Shown here piece by piece: positions 1-8,654 of a DNA stretch of 64,000 nucleotides. The notes under the pieces are model-generated. The model saw only the letters and a list, made by a program, of their open reading frames with translations, searched no databases and was not told where the DNA came from. The DNA comes from Halopseudomonas phragmitis. GTDB lineage: Bacteria > Pseudomonadota > Gammaproteobacteria > Pseudomonadales > Pseudomonadaceae. The stretch spans positions 310,001-374,000 of the forward strand of contig NZ_CP020100.1 of NCBI RefSeq assembly GCF_002056295.1. Direction: 5' to 3'. The translations under genes and the position numbers were made by a program. Every line of letters begins with the position of its first letter. The first letter of the stretch is position 1.

Positions 1-415
1 TCCCACCGGACAACGCCATGATCCGCTCGTTGCGTTTATCCCACAGCGACAGCTCACGCAAAATCCGCTCGATCAGCGCTTCGTCCGGCGCCTTGCCGAA
101 CAGTCCACGGCTCAGACGTACGGTAGCCAGCACCGTGTCGAACATGTTGTTGGTCAACTCCTGGGGTACCAGGCCGATCAGGCTGCGGGCCTTGCGATAA
201 TGCCGCACGATGTCGTGCTCCCCTACCAGCACCTGGCCGGCCGAGGGATTGACCAGCCCGCAAACAATGCTGATCAGGGTGGTCTTGCCTGCTCCATTGG
301 GGCCGAGCAAGGCAAAGATTTCACCCCGGCGAATTTCCAGACTGACACCCTTGAGCGCCTGAAACCCCGAGTCGTAGGTTTTTGCCAGATCCCTGACAGT
401 GATGATCGCGCTCAC
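1..415 (-). CDS. ABC transporter ATP-binding protein, YadG-like (partial, C-terminus off the left edge)
   Basis: ATPase subunit of an ABC-2-type exporter, expected to work with a membrane permease encoded beyond the window. The visible N-terminal 138 residues contain Walker [10 protein letters not shown] (residues 38-46), a Q-loop region (LVPQE) and, at the window edge, the LSGG signature. The stretch [13 protein letters not shown] resembles E. coli YadG. The start is a GTG at 415-413, preceded five bases upstream by GGGAG, so a search restricted to ATG would miss it. Walker B, the D-loop and the switch histidine lie outside the window. The family is certain; the cargo is unknown. Confidence 0.9.
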   Translation of the reverse strand, partial: MSAIITVRDLAKTYDSGFQALKGVSLEIRRGEIFALLGPNGAGKTTLISIVCGLVNPSAGQVLVGEHDIVRHYRKARSLIGLVPQELTNNMFDTVLATVRLSRGLFGKAPDEALIERILRELSLWDKRNERIMALSGG

Positions 416-441
416 AATAGCTCCCTGTTTGTTGCAGTCAT

Positions 442-459
442 TGACCGGCACACCGGTCA
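442..459. promoter_or_regulatory. 7-bp perfect dyad upstream of the ABC gene
   Basis: TGACCGG-CACA-CCGGTCA is a perfect inverted repeat with a 4-base spacer, 27 bases upstream of the GTG start of the ABC ATPase and downstream of the GST stop. No T-run follows on the minus strand, so a terminator is less likely than an operator or a simple mRNA hairpin. Function is inferred only from position. Confidence 0.35.
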
Positions 460-487
460 TCGCTAGCGTTCAACTTACTAACCCCGA

Positions 488-1423
488 TCAGGCCGCCGAC
501 AGGGCAAAGCCGAAGCGCGGGAAGTACACATGCAGTAGCCCGGCACGCTCGTCCTCGCGGGCAATGATGATCTGCTCAGCATCTTCGTAGACCAACGTGC
601 CAGCTACCGGATCGGTACCATAGTCTACGGCATTGACACTGACCGCTTGACCCACCTGCAAGCCAAGCGGGCTAACAAATGTGCTCTCGGGCACGGCTTG
701 CGGGGTTGCCGCCTGGGCGATGCCGATTGCCTCGGCGGCGCTCAGCTCGGTATGGGCCCCATGCCCCACATCGGCAATGCGCTGCATCCAGGCTCTGACC
801 GCCGGATAACCATCCAGCGCCTCGGCCACGGCCGCGTTGCTGGCAACGAACCACAGCGGATGGTAATAGGCGAAGTCGGCGATGCAGGCCAGTTCACCCA
901 GCAGGTAATCACCATTGCGTTCGAGCTGGGTTTCCAGCCGCCCGAGCAGAGTCGGCCACTGAGACAATGCCACCTGGGTATCCAGGCGACTGGCTGTGCC
1001 ACCGCTGAAGAGCTTCTGGCGATCAGCCACGAAGCCCTTGATCACCTCCTCCGGCATCCCGGCAAACCGTGCAGCCAGGCCCTTGGGCTGGAAATTGATC
1101 GCCACCGCGTGCTGAAACAGCACCTGATCGGCGAACTGAGCCAGCGCCGCTGCCGCCGCTTCACGCCCTTCCGGGAACAGGGCCGGGGTGGCCTTTTCCT
1201 GCTCCAGACGGCGGGCGATCAGTGCGGTATCGCAATAAATATCGGCGCCAATCTGCAGTACCGGGGTGCGCCGGTAACCGCCGGTCAGCGCGGTCAGGTC
1301 CGGCTTGGGCATGACCGGAGGAATCAGTACCGAGTGCCAGGACAGGCCCTTGAAGCCCAGTAACAGGCGGGCTTTCTCGGCGAACGGCGATTGCGGGTAA
1401 TGATGCAGGATCAGATCGGTCAT
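488..1423 (-). CDS. glutathione S-transferase family protein
   Basis: A 311-residue protein with an N-terminal thioredoxin-fold GST domain (roughly residues 1-80; TDLILHHYPQSPFAEKARLLL and the cis-Pro region RRTPVLQIG) and a helical C-terminal domain ending near residue 220. A further stretch of about 80 residues looks like a small beta domain (VGQAVSVNAVDYGTDPVAG) and makes it longer than a typical 200-residue GST. Start ATG 1423-1421 has GGAGA six bases upstream; a longer reading of the frame lacks a ribosome site. Cytosolic; substrate unknown. It is probably transcribed alone or with the ABC gene downstream. Confidence 0.85.
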   Translation of the reverse strand: MTDLILHHYPQSPFAEKARLLLGFKGLSWHSVLIPPVMPKPDLTALTGGYRRTPVLQIGADIYCDTALIARRLEQEKATPALFPEGREAAAAALAQFADQVLFQHAVAINFQPKGLAARFAGMPEEVIKGFVADRQKLFSGGTASRLDTQVALSQWPTLLGRLETQLERNGDYLLGELACIADFAYYHPLWFVASNAAVAEALDGYPAVRAWMQRIADVGHGAHTELSAAEAIGIAQAATPQAVPESTFVSPLGLQVGQAVSVNAVDYGTDPVAGTLVYEDAEQIIIAREDERAGLLHVYFPRFGFALSAA

Positions 1424-1499
1424 GGGGATTCTCCATTCAAGGTCCATGCAGCTTAGCGGTGCCGCCGGCTGATGCCCAGTTGCTCGTGGTGACTGATCA

Positions 1500-1808
1500 T
1501 CAGCCATCGAACTGACTGATCAGTCGTTCCTTGGCTTTTTTGTTCAAGGCCTTGATGGCCAGTTCGCGGCGCAGTGCCGTGCCATGGTCGCCACACAGCT
1601 CACGCCAGACCAGCGCCTGGGCCGGGCTGCGATTGAAAAAACGTGCGCCCTTGCCCTGCTGATGCTGGCGAAAACGTCGCTGCGGGTCGGTGCTGATCCC
1701 AGTGTAAAGATGACCGTTCTCAGCCCGTACAATATATACCCACCAGCACGTCGACGGTTCCTCATGGCTGCTTTGTGGCGGCGCAACAGGCATACTCGGT
1801 TCATTCAT
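1500..1808 (-). CDS. GIY-YIG endonuclease superfamily protein (YhbQ-like)
   Basis: A 102-residue single-domain GIY-YIG protein. The family hallmark appears as [18 protein letters not shown] (about residues 22-39), followed by the catalytic-type arginine region DPQRRFRQH and a conserved C-terminal lysine-rich helix [11 protein letters not shown]. Members of this UPF0213/YhbQ class are small nucleases linked to DNA repair, although the physiological substrate is unsettled. Start ATG 1808-1806; an internal ATG at 1793-1795 is possible because the first residues are not conserved. Its start codon lies only 15 bases from the divergent asparaginase start, so each promoter must lie inside the neighbouring gene. 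Frame extensions upstream of 1808 are antisense to the asparaginase. Confidence 0.85.
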   Translation of the reverse strand: MNEPSMPVAPPQSSHEEPSTCWWVYIVRAENGHLYTGISTDPQRRFRQHQQGKGARFFNRSPAQALVWRELCGDHGTALRRELAIKALNKKAKERLISQFDG

Positions 1809-1823
1809 TGTGGAGACAAGCTC

Positions 1824-2306
1824 ATGTTCGTACAGATATTCACCACCGGGGGCACCTTCGACAAAGTCTACTTCGACGCCCTGAGTGAATACAAAATTGG
1901 CGAACCCATGGCCGCTGAGCTGCTTGAGCAGGGCCGGGTCGGCTTCAACTATAGCGTGGAGTCGCTGCTGAAAAAGGACAGCCTGGATCTGGACGATGAC
2001 GACCGCACCCTGATCCATGAGCGGGTCGCCAACTGCCCGCATGAACACATCCTGATCATCCACGGCACCGATACCATGACCGTCACCGCCGCCGCGCTGG
2101 CCGATATCGAACACAAGGTCATCGTCCTGACTGGCGCCATGCAGCCGGCCCGCTTTCGCGACAGCGACGCCCTGTTCAACCTCGGGCTGGCGGTCGGCGC
2201 CCTCAACATTTGCCAGCCCGGCGTCTGGATCGCCATGAGCGGACGGGTGTTCCCCGCCGACGGGGTACGCAAGAACCGGATGGCAGGGCGGTTCGAGGCG
2301 CACTGA
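1824..2306 (+). CDS. short asparaginase-domain protein
   Basis: A 160-residue protein covering only the N-terminal (catalytic) domain of L-asparaginases, which are normally about 330 residues with two domains. Active-site motifs are present: FTTGGTFDK at residues 6-14 (nucleophile threonine), HGTDTM around residue 78 (second Thr and Asp), and a lysine near VRKNR close to the C-terminus. The C-terminal domain, which completes the active site of the partner subunit in classical enzymes, is absent, and the stop codon is clean. Start ATG 1824 follows GGAG (1812-1815). Such single-domain proteins occur in pseudomonads; catalytic activity is unproven. Confidence 0.8.
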   Translation: MFVQIFTTGGTFDKVYFDALSEYKIGEPMAAELLEQGRVGFNYSVESLLKKDSLDLDDDDRTLIHERVANCPHEHILIIHGTDTMTVTAAALADIEHKVIVLTGAMQPARFRDSDALFNLGLAVGALNICQPGVWIAMSGRVFPADGVRKNRMAGRFEAH

Positions 2307-2428
2307 GGCTCTCCCTGCCCTAAAGGTCAGGATTTTCCGCGCCCTCGACAACGCCAGGATGGGCTGCCACGGGCGCAGCCCTCGCAACACACCGGCCACC
2401 GCACCGCGCAGACCTACCCCGGCTCCAC

Positions 2429-2462
2429 CGTCATCGCGAGCCGCTGGCGGCGTAGCGATCCA
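2429..2462. repeat. REP-like dispersed palindromic element
   Basis: The stretch begins CGTCATCGCGAG and ends GCGATCCA with inverted ATCGC/GCGAT and CCGC/GGCG arms. It resembles the widespread intergenic repeats of the CGTCATTGCGAG...CAATCC type. It lies in the 177-base gap between the convergent asparaginase and tldD genes, where nothing else is apparent. I found no second copy in this window, so its repetitive nature rests on resemblance alone. Confidence 0.35.
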
Positions 2463-2483
2463 AGTGCTGTGCTGCTATTGCAC

Positions 2484-3926
2484 TCAGCCCGTACCACCCA
2501 CAGTAATCTGGTCGATTTTCAGCGTCGGCTGGCCAACCCCAACCGGCACCGATTGACCATCCTTGCCACAGGTGCCAACACCACTGTCGAGTTGCAGGTC
2601 GTTACCCACCATAGACACGCGGGTCATCACCTCTGGGCCATTGCCGATCAGGGTCGCACCCTTGACTGGCGCTGTGATCCGCCCGTCTTCGATCAGGTAG
2701 GCTTCACTGGTGGAAAATACGAACTTGCCGCTGGTGATATCGACCTGGCCTCCACCGAGATTGGCGCAGTACAAACCTTTTTTCACCGAACGGATGATTT
2801 CCTCTGGCTCGCTTTCGCCAGCCAGCATGTAGGTATTGGTCATGCGCGGCATGGTCAGATGCGCATAGGACTCACGGCGCCCGTTACCGGTCGGCGCTAC
2901 TCCCATCAGCCGGGCATTCAGCTTGTCCTGCATATAGCCTTTGAGAATGCCGTTCTCGATCAGGGTGGTGCAGTGGGTCGGCTGGCCCTCGTCATCCAGA
3001 CTCAGCGAGCCACGCCGGCCCGGCAGGGTGCCATCATCAACAATGGTACACAGGCTGGAAGCCACCTTCTCGCCCACCCGGCCGCTATAGGCCGAACTGC
3101 CCTTGCGGTTGAAATCGCCTTCCAGACCGTGCCCAACCGCCTCGTGCAGCAACACTCCGGACCAGCCCGGGCCCATCACGACCGGCAGGCTACCGGCCGG
3201 GGCGGCCACTGCCTCAAGGTTGACCGAAGCCTGGCGTACCGCCTCGCGGGCATAAGCCATGGCCCGTTCCTCAGCCTCGAAGAAGCGGTAGTCGGTACGC
3301 CCGCCGCCGCCAAAGCTGCCGCGCTCGCGGCGACCGTTGTGTTCGATGATGACGCTGACATTGAGCCGCACCAGCGGCCGGATATCACCGGCCCAGGTGC
3401 CGTCACTGGCGGCGATCAGCACGGTGTCGTGGACGCCGCCCAGGCTGATGCTGACCTGGGTGATGCGCGCATCCAGGCTGCGGGTATAGGCATCCAGGCG
3501 CTGCAGAAAAGCCACCTTGTCAGGCTGGGACATGGCCTCCAGCGGGTTGTCCGGCAGATACAGTGGCTGCCCCGCCGGCCGCTGCCAGGCCTGGACCCGG
3601 CCGCTCTGGCCGGCCCGGGCAATCGATCGGGCTGCACCGGCGGCCTGGCTCAGGGCCGGCAGACGAATGTCATTGCTGTAGGCAAACCCGGTTTTTTCAC
3701 CGGACAGGGCACGCACGCCAACCCCCTGATCGACATTGAAACTGCCGTCCTTGACGATCCCGTCCTCCAGCACCCAGGACTCGCTGATCTGGTGCTGAAA
3801 ATACAGATCAGCAGCATCCACACCTGGGCCCTTGAGCAGTTGCCCCAGTACTTCGGCAACCCCGTCAGCGCTAAGCTCGGCGGGAGCCAGCAGACGCTGT
3901 TCGGCCTGTTGGATCAGTTCATTCAT
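2484..3926 (-). CDS. tldD: metalloprotease TldD
   Basis: Subunit of the TldD/TldE (PmbA) zinc protease, which degrades unfolded peptides and matures microcin B17-type peptides and CcdA in E. coli. The 480-residue length fits. The metal site HEAVGH is at about residues 261-266, followed by [19 protein letters not shown], a typical TldD region. It is the last gene of the mre-rng-yhdP operon and its start overlaps the end of the nitrilase gene by 8 bases, indicating translational coupling. The partner pmbA is not in this window. Cytoplasmic. Confidence 0.97.
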   Translation of the reverse strand: MNELIQQAEQRLLAPAELSADGVAEVLGQLLKGPGVDAADLYFQHQISESWVLEDGIVKDGSFNVDQGVGVRALSGEKTGFAYSNDIRLPALSQAAGAARSIARAGQSGRVQAWQRPAGQPLYLPDNPLEAMSQPDKVAFLQRLDAYTRSLDARITQVSISLGGVHDTVLIAASDGTWAGDIRPLVRLNVSVIIEHNGRRERGSFGGGGRTDYRFFEAEERAMAYAREAVRQASVNLEAVAAPAGSLPVVMGPGWSGVLLHEAVGHGLEGDFNRKGSSAYSGRVGEKVASSLCTIVDDGTLPGRRGSLSLDDEGQPTHCTTLIENGILKGYMQDKLNARLMGVAPTGNGRRESYAHLTMPRMTNTYMLAGESEPEEIIRSVKKGLYCANLGGGQVDITSGKFVFSTSEAYLIEDGRITAPVKGATLIGNGPEVMTRVSMVGNDLQLDSGVGTCGKDGQSVPVGVGQPTLKIDQITVGGTG

Positions 3927-4779
3927 GAGATTTCGGCTCCTTGGCGACCGGCTCGATACGGTCAGTCACGGCAAAACGGCGATGCTCGGCAACCGGCATA
4001 CGCGCACGGATATCTTCCAGATGCTGGCGGTCAATGGCGCCGGCAACCACACCCATGCCTTCGGGCAGGCAGGCCTGGATCACGCCCCAGGGATCAATCA
4101 GGCAACTATGTCCAAAGGTCTCACGGCCACCGGTGTGGCGCCCACCCTGGTTGGCCGCCAGTATGTAACACTGGGTTTCGATGGCCCGAGCCCGAAGCAG
4201 GACCTCCCAGTGGGCCAGCCCGGTGACTGCGGTAAAGGCCGACGGCACCACGATCAGCTCGGCCCCGGCCCGGCGCAGGGCCTGATACAGGTCGGGAAAG
4301 CGCACATCGTAACAGATGCTCAGGCCCAGGCGCCCGACCGGTGTGTCCAGGCAGACCAGTTGCTGACCATGCTCATAATCGCGCGACTCGCGATAGCTGC
4401 GGGTATTGTCCGGCACTTCGACATCGAACAGATGCAATTTGTCGTAGCGGGCGACTTCCCGCCCCTGATCGTCATAGACCAGGCAACTGGCCAGGGCCTT
4501 GCCGTCGTCGCTGGCCGGCAACGGGATACTGCCGCCCACCAGCCAGACGCCGTGCTCGCGCGCCTGACGCGCAAGAAAGTTACGGATCGGACCACTACCG
4601 CCAAACTCAGCCTTGGCAATCTCGGCCAGTGACCGATTGCCGAAGGCCGCGAAGCATTCGGGCAGCAAAATCAACTCGGCTCCGGCCGCCGCCGCTTCAC
4701 CAATCAGCACCGCCGCCTGATTGAGGTTGGCCTTGACCTCCGGGCCGCTGAGCATCTGCAGGGCTGCTACCTGAGCCAT
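3919..4779 (-). CDS. carbon-nitrogen hydrolase (Nit1/deaminated-glutathione-amidase type)
   Basis: A 286-residue nitrilase-superfamily amidase. The catalytic triad is visible as Glu41 (LLPECF), Lys114 ([11 protein letters not shown]) and Cys156 ([12 protein letters not shown]). The KLHLFDVEV and Tyr-Arg-Glu-Ser context is typical of the Nit1/YbeM group that repairs deaminated glutathione, so that role is inferred. Start ATG 4779-4777 has GGAGA eight bases upstream, lying within the last codons of yhdP; only one base separates the yhdP stop from this ATG. It overlaps tldD by 8 bases. PAO1 carries the same neighbour order. Confidence 0.92.
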   Translation of the reverse strand: MAQVAALQMLSGPEVKANLNQAAVLIGEAAAAGAELILLPECFAAFGNRSLAEIAKAEFGGSGPIRNFLARQAREHGVWLVGGSIPLPASDDGKALASCLVYDDQGREVARYDKLHLFDVEVPDNTRSYRESRDYEHGQQLVCLDTPVGRLGLSICYDVRFPDLYQALRRAGAELIVVPSAFTAVTGLAHWEVLLRARAIETQCYILAANQGGRHTGGRETFGHSCLIDPWGVIQACLPEGMGVVAGAIDRQHLEDIRARMPVAEHRRFAVTDRIEPVAKEPKSHE

Positions 4780-4780
4780 A

Positions 4781-7700
4781 TCAATTCTCCAGAGCGGCCT
4801 TGCTGTCGAAGGCCCTATCAAACTCTACGTTGGGTTGTTGCCAGTCACCGCTGATCCGGTACTTGACCGAGGCAAAACGCGCCACCCGGTCGCCCAGAAT
4901 GCGGTCGGCCAAAAACAGTACGCCACCAATGTGCGGAGCGCCGGCCAGAATCGCCGCCAGGGGCAGATTGTTGGTAACCGGCAAAGTCACCAACAGGCCC
5001 ATATCAATCTGGTCATTGGGCAGGTCAAGCTGACCCTCTAGCTGCAACTTGGCGCTCGGCCCGTCCATGACCAGCGGCGTGCGGGTGTGCATCACCCCTG
5101 CATCCAGCCCCAGCTCGCCCTTGAAGCTGTCATAGGCTGTGCCTTTGCCAAACAGGTCGGAAAAATCCAGGCGCAGGCGGCGGGTCAAGGCGTTGAAGTT
5201 CAACAGACCGAATACCCGCAGCGCGTCGGCCGAGCCTTCGCCACTTTGCAGCGCGCCATTGCTTGCATCAAGACTGACCGTACCACTACTGCGAGCCAGC
5301 GCGAAAAAAGCCGGCGAGCCTGGCCAGCTCAACTCGGTCCGGGCCTGAAAGCGTTCGCTGGTCAGGGTCGGGGCGTAATGCCAGGCTTGCAATACCGCGC
5401 CCAGATCCGTGGCGTTGAGTTCGCCGCTAAAGCGGCTACCCGAGTTCAGCCAGTCCAGATCACCCTGCAGGCGCAGGCCACGCAGATCGACGTCAACCCC
5501 GCTGAAATGGCTACCAGTGCTGCTGGGGCGCGCGGAGAAACGCACACCACCCACCAGTTCATCACCCCAGTGCAGGGCATGGATACGTACATCCAGGCTG
5601 GGCAGGCTGGTCGGATCAAAAGCAGCCAGCGGGTCTTCCGGCACCACCGGCTCGACCAGCGCGGTGTGATCCGGGCCTGGCTCGTGACGCGGTAGTGTCA
5701 GACGCTGAAGCTCAACCACCACCGGCGCATCGTTGGCGTCGGGCCAGCCGATTTGCCCACGCAAGCTACTCTGCTCGATATCCAGCAGCCAACCATTGCT
5801 GGTACGCGCGCCACTGACCTGAACATTGTCCAGATCCAGCCCAAAGCCCTGAAAGCGATCGGTCTGGACATTGAGCCGCTGCACCAGGTCGCCCATCTGT
5901 CCAGCCGGGGCCTGCGCCAGTGGGGTATCGGCCGGCTTCAACGCGCTGCCATCGAGCCACTGCTGCCAGTGGCTCCAGTCAAAGTCACGGAACCGGGCCT
6001 GCACCGCCAGCCCGGGCCAGATCGGGGTCACTGGGCTACCACTGCGGTAGCGCAGATCACCGGCAAACTGACGCTCATCGATATGAATCAGGCCGCGCAG
6101 TTCGGGTCCCAGATTGAATTGCCAACGTTGCAGCCCTGGCGTCAGTTCCAGCAGCAGCCGGCTCGGCAAGCGCTCGGCACTCGACTTGGCCAGAGGTTCC
6201 GGTAGCACCAGACTGACGCCTTCCAATGCACTACTGACTTCAACCCGCTGACGGCCTTCGGCCAGACGCACGTCGGCCTGCCAGTCAAGAGCCCCGCTGG
6301 CCAGCCCCTTGGGCAGTGCCTCCACCCCCAGCAGTGTCCAGCCCTGCAACCGCTCCAGCGAGTGCTTGCCACTCAGACGGATGCGTTGCTGCGCATCAAT
6401 CCGATCAATCTCGGCGGCAACCGGCTCACCGAGAAAACGCAGCGTCAGACCTGAAGCCGCGAGCCCCTGCCCATCGTTGTAGGCGAACCGGCCGCGCAGT
6501 TCATGAATCGGCTCCTGCAACTGCGGAATCTGTAACTGCTCGACCTCAGCCTGCCAGCCCACGTCAACACCCAGCGGCTGGCCCTGACGCAGCGGAATGG
6601 CCAGGGCCAGCTGTCCATCGACCTGACCCTGACCTTGCCAACCGGCCAGCGGGTCACCGCTCAGCTCAGCCAGCGGGCTGTCCTGCATCAGCGTCAGGGC
6701 ATCACTCAACGGTCCCTTAAAGTCGCCAGCCACCAGCAGGCGCAATGCCGCCTCGGGACTCTCACGCCGGGTCGAGACCTGAATGCCACTGAGCTCAGTA
6801 TCCAGCAGCCGGGCCTGCCCCGGCCCGATATCCAGCAACTCATTGTCCAGATACAGGGTTGCAGATACCTCGCTCAACCCTGGCCAGCCGGGCTGGAACT
6901 GCAGGCTGCCACCCTCCAGCCGGGCATACAGGTCAATCTGACGCTCGTCCGGCTCGGCGTCCTTGAGCAGCGAACCCCGATAGGCAAAGATCGCCTGGGG
7001 TACCCGGCCGCTGAGCTGCGAGTCCTTGAGCCAATCGGCCAACGCCGGTTCGAACGCAGGGGCCAAGGTTGGCAAGTAACGCTCATGGAAACGAGCCTGG
7101 CTATCGCGTAGGGCAACACGCAGATCCATGGTCGGAACCCCTCCGGGCGGCGGCAACAGCAACTCCATCCGGGCAGTCAATGGACCTTCCTCACCTGTTG
7201 CACGCAGACCCGGGGCTATCAGGCTCAGCCCCAGCTCATCCGACCAGCGCCACTGCAGCGCTCCCTCAGCCCGCGTATAGTGCCAGGCTTGGGGAAACAG
7301 TCGTGGCAGATGGATTGCCCAGTTATCACTGGCTACTCGCAACTCGCCCTCAGCGGGGCTACCACTCAGGCTGCCACTCACCCCTTCAAAGGCCGGCACC
7401 GCTTCCCAGGCTGAGACCCCGACCCGATCAAGCCGGGCCTGCAGTCGCAGGTTGCGCCAGTCACGCCAGTCGCTCGTTCCGTTCAATTGCACATCGCGCA
7501 GGGTCCCACGGGGTGCCAGGGTGCTGATGACTTCGGCGGTCAGTTCGTGCTCGATCAAGCCCGGCAACCAGTGGCCCAGATGCTCCAGCGGTAGCTGGTC
7601 GACCCGGGCCAACCAGGCCCCGGACTCCAGCTCACGCTGCAACTGAATCCGGGTTGCCGGCCAGATCTCTTCATCCAGGCGCATGCTCAGCTCATCAACT

Positions 7701-8647
7701 CGCAGCGATTGCTGCCCGGCCTGCTCGCGCCACTCGAAACGGGCAACCAGATCATTCAGCACCGGCACCTGGCGCACCCCATTCAGTTCCAGCTGCGGGG
7801 TGATCAGCAGCCCCTGCAGATGATCCAGGCGCTGATGCTGCCAGCTACCCCAAAGCTGCCCACCGGCCACCAGCGTCTGGATCTGCATGCGCTCCATCCA
7901 GGCAGGAGGCAACCAGCGGCCCCAGTTGGTCGCCGGCAACTCCAGGAAAAACCCCAGTGACAAGCGCTGCCAGTCCAGCCCAGGCATCAGGGCGCTGGCC
8001 TGCCAACGCAGCCGCTCACCATCAGGCAGGTTGACCTGACCATCGAGTCGATGCCAGTTGGGGCCATTGAGCAGGGTCAGGTCGCCTTCGCTGAACACCC
8101 AGTCGGGTTGCTGCCAGGGGCTGATGCGAATTCGGGTTTCAAGCAGGGTGATCCGCCGTTGGCTGGAGAGCAAGCGCAGGGCCTCATCCAACCCGGCCAG
8201 TTGGGCGCTTTGGCCGCCAAGGCCATGCACCTGCCAGTGGCCGTCGGCGTTTTCGCTCAGTTCCAGCTCCAGCCCCTGAATCTGCAACGCATCCATCACC
8301 GGCCGGCGTTGCCAGAGGCTGGCAAACAGATCAAGCCGGGCGGTTACGTTGTCCAGGGCAAATAGTATCGGGCTGTCAGGATCAAGGTCGGCATGCACCT
8401 GCAAGCCACGCAGCTTGAACACCGGCTGCCCGCCCTGCATCTCGCCCTGCAGGCGCTCAAGGTGGATGGCCCGGCCGCTCAGTTGCTCGGCCTTGACCAC
8501 CAGCTCAGCCTGGTAGTCAGCCACCACCGGCATGAACTGGCGACCCAGGCTGACGTAAATCGCGGCCAGCAGCAACCAGCCCACCAAAAGCAGGATCAGC
8601 CCATCCAATAGGCGTCGCAGCCAGGTTTGCCAGAGCATCGGGTTCAC
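4781..8647 (-). CDS. yhdP: YhdP family AsmA-like phospholipid transport protein
   Basis: A 1288-residue AsmA-like/TamB-like inner-membrane protein (TIGR02099). One N-terminal transmembrane helix (about residues 13-32, LLDGLILLLVGWLLLAAIYV) anchors a very long periplasmic beta-taco structure rich in amphipathic strands. In E. coli YhdP, TamB and YdbH form the main routes of phospholipid flow to the outer membrane; that role is taken from family knowledge. It follows rng by 7 bases and precedes the nitrilase by one base. It and the DUF748 gene at 54.5 kb are the two giant AsmA-type proteins of the window. Complete, with no frameshift. Confidence 0.95.
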   Translation of the reverse strand: MNPMLWQTWLRRLLDGLILLLVGWLLLAAIYVSLGRQFMPVVADYQAELVVKAEQLSGRAIHLERLQGEMQGGQPVFKLRGLQVHADLDPDSPILFALDNVTARLDLFASLWQRRPVMDALQIQGLELELSENADGHWQVHGLGGQSAQLAGLDEALRLLSSQRRITLLETRIRISPWQQPDWVFSEGDLTLLNGPNWHRLDGQVNLPDGERLRWQASALMPGLDWQRLSLGFFLELPATNWGRWLPPAWMERMQIQTLVAGGQLWGSWQHQRLDHLQGLLITPQLELNGVRQVPVLNDLVARFEWREQAGQQSLRVDELSMRLDEEIWPATRIQLQRELESGAWLARVDQLPLEHLGHWLPGLIEHELTAEVISTLAPRGTLRDVQLNGTSDWRDWRNLRLQARLDRVGVSAWEAVPAFEGVSGSLSGSPAEGELRVASDNWAIHLPRLFPQAWHYTRAEGALQWRWSDELGLSLIAPGLRATGEEGPLTARMELLLPPPGGVPTMDLRVALRDSQARFHERYLPTLAPAFEPALADWLKDSQLSGRVPQAIFAYRGSLLKDAEPDERQIDLYARLEGGSLQFQPGWPGLSEVSATLYLDNELLDIGPGQARLLDTELSGIQVSTRRESPEAALRLLVAGDFKGPLSDALTLMQDSPLAELSGDPLAGWQGQGQVDGQLALAIPLRQGQPLGVDVGWQAEVEQLQIPQLQEPIHELRGRFAYNDGQGLAASGLTLRFLGEPVAAEIDRIDAQQRIRLSGKHSLERLQGWTLLGVEALPKGLASGALDWQADVRLAEGRQRVEVSSALEGVSLVLPEPLAKSSAERLPSRLLLELTPGLQRWQFNLGPELRGLIHIDERQFAGDLRYRSGSPVTPIWPGLAVQARFRDFDWSHWQQWLDGSALKPADTPLAQAPAGQMGDLVQRLNVQTDRFQGFGLDLDNVQVSGARTSNGWLLDIEQSSLRGQIGWPDANDAPVVVELQRLTLPRHEPGPDHTALVEPVVPEDPLAAFDPTSLPSLDVRIHALHWGDELVGGVRFSARPSSTGSHFSGVDVDLRGLRLQGDLDWLNSGSRFSGELNATDLGAVLQAWHYAPTLTSERFQARTELSWPGSPAFFALARSSGTVSLDASNGALQSGEGSADALRVFGLLNFNALTRRLRLDFSDLFGKGTAYDSFKGELGLDAGVMHTRTPLVMDGPSAKLQLEGQLDLPNDQIDMGLLVTLPVTNNLPLAAILAGAPHIGGVLFLADRILGDRVARFASVKYRISGDWQQPNVEFDRAFDSKAALEN

Positions 8648-8654
8648 CCGTTCA

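Noticed and set aside
1809-2399. N-terminal extension of the GIY-YIG gene frame to 299 codons
   Set aside because: The extra part is antisense to the asparaginase gene; family members start close to the GIY-YIG motif.
2469-4226. 585-codon open frame on the plus strand opposite tldD and the nitrilase gene
   Set aside because: It is antisense to two well-recognised genes in a GC-rich genome, where opposite-strand frames stay open; its translation has no family features.
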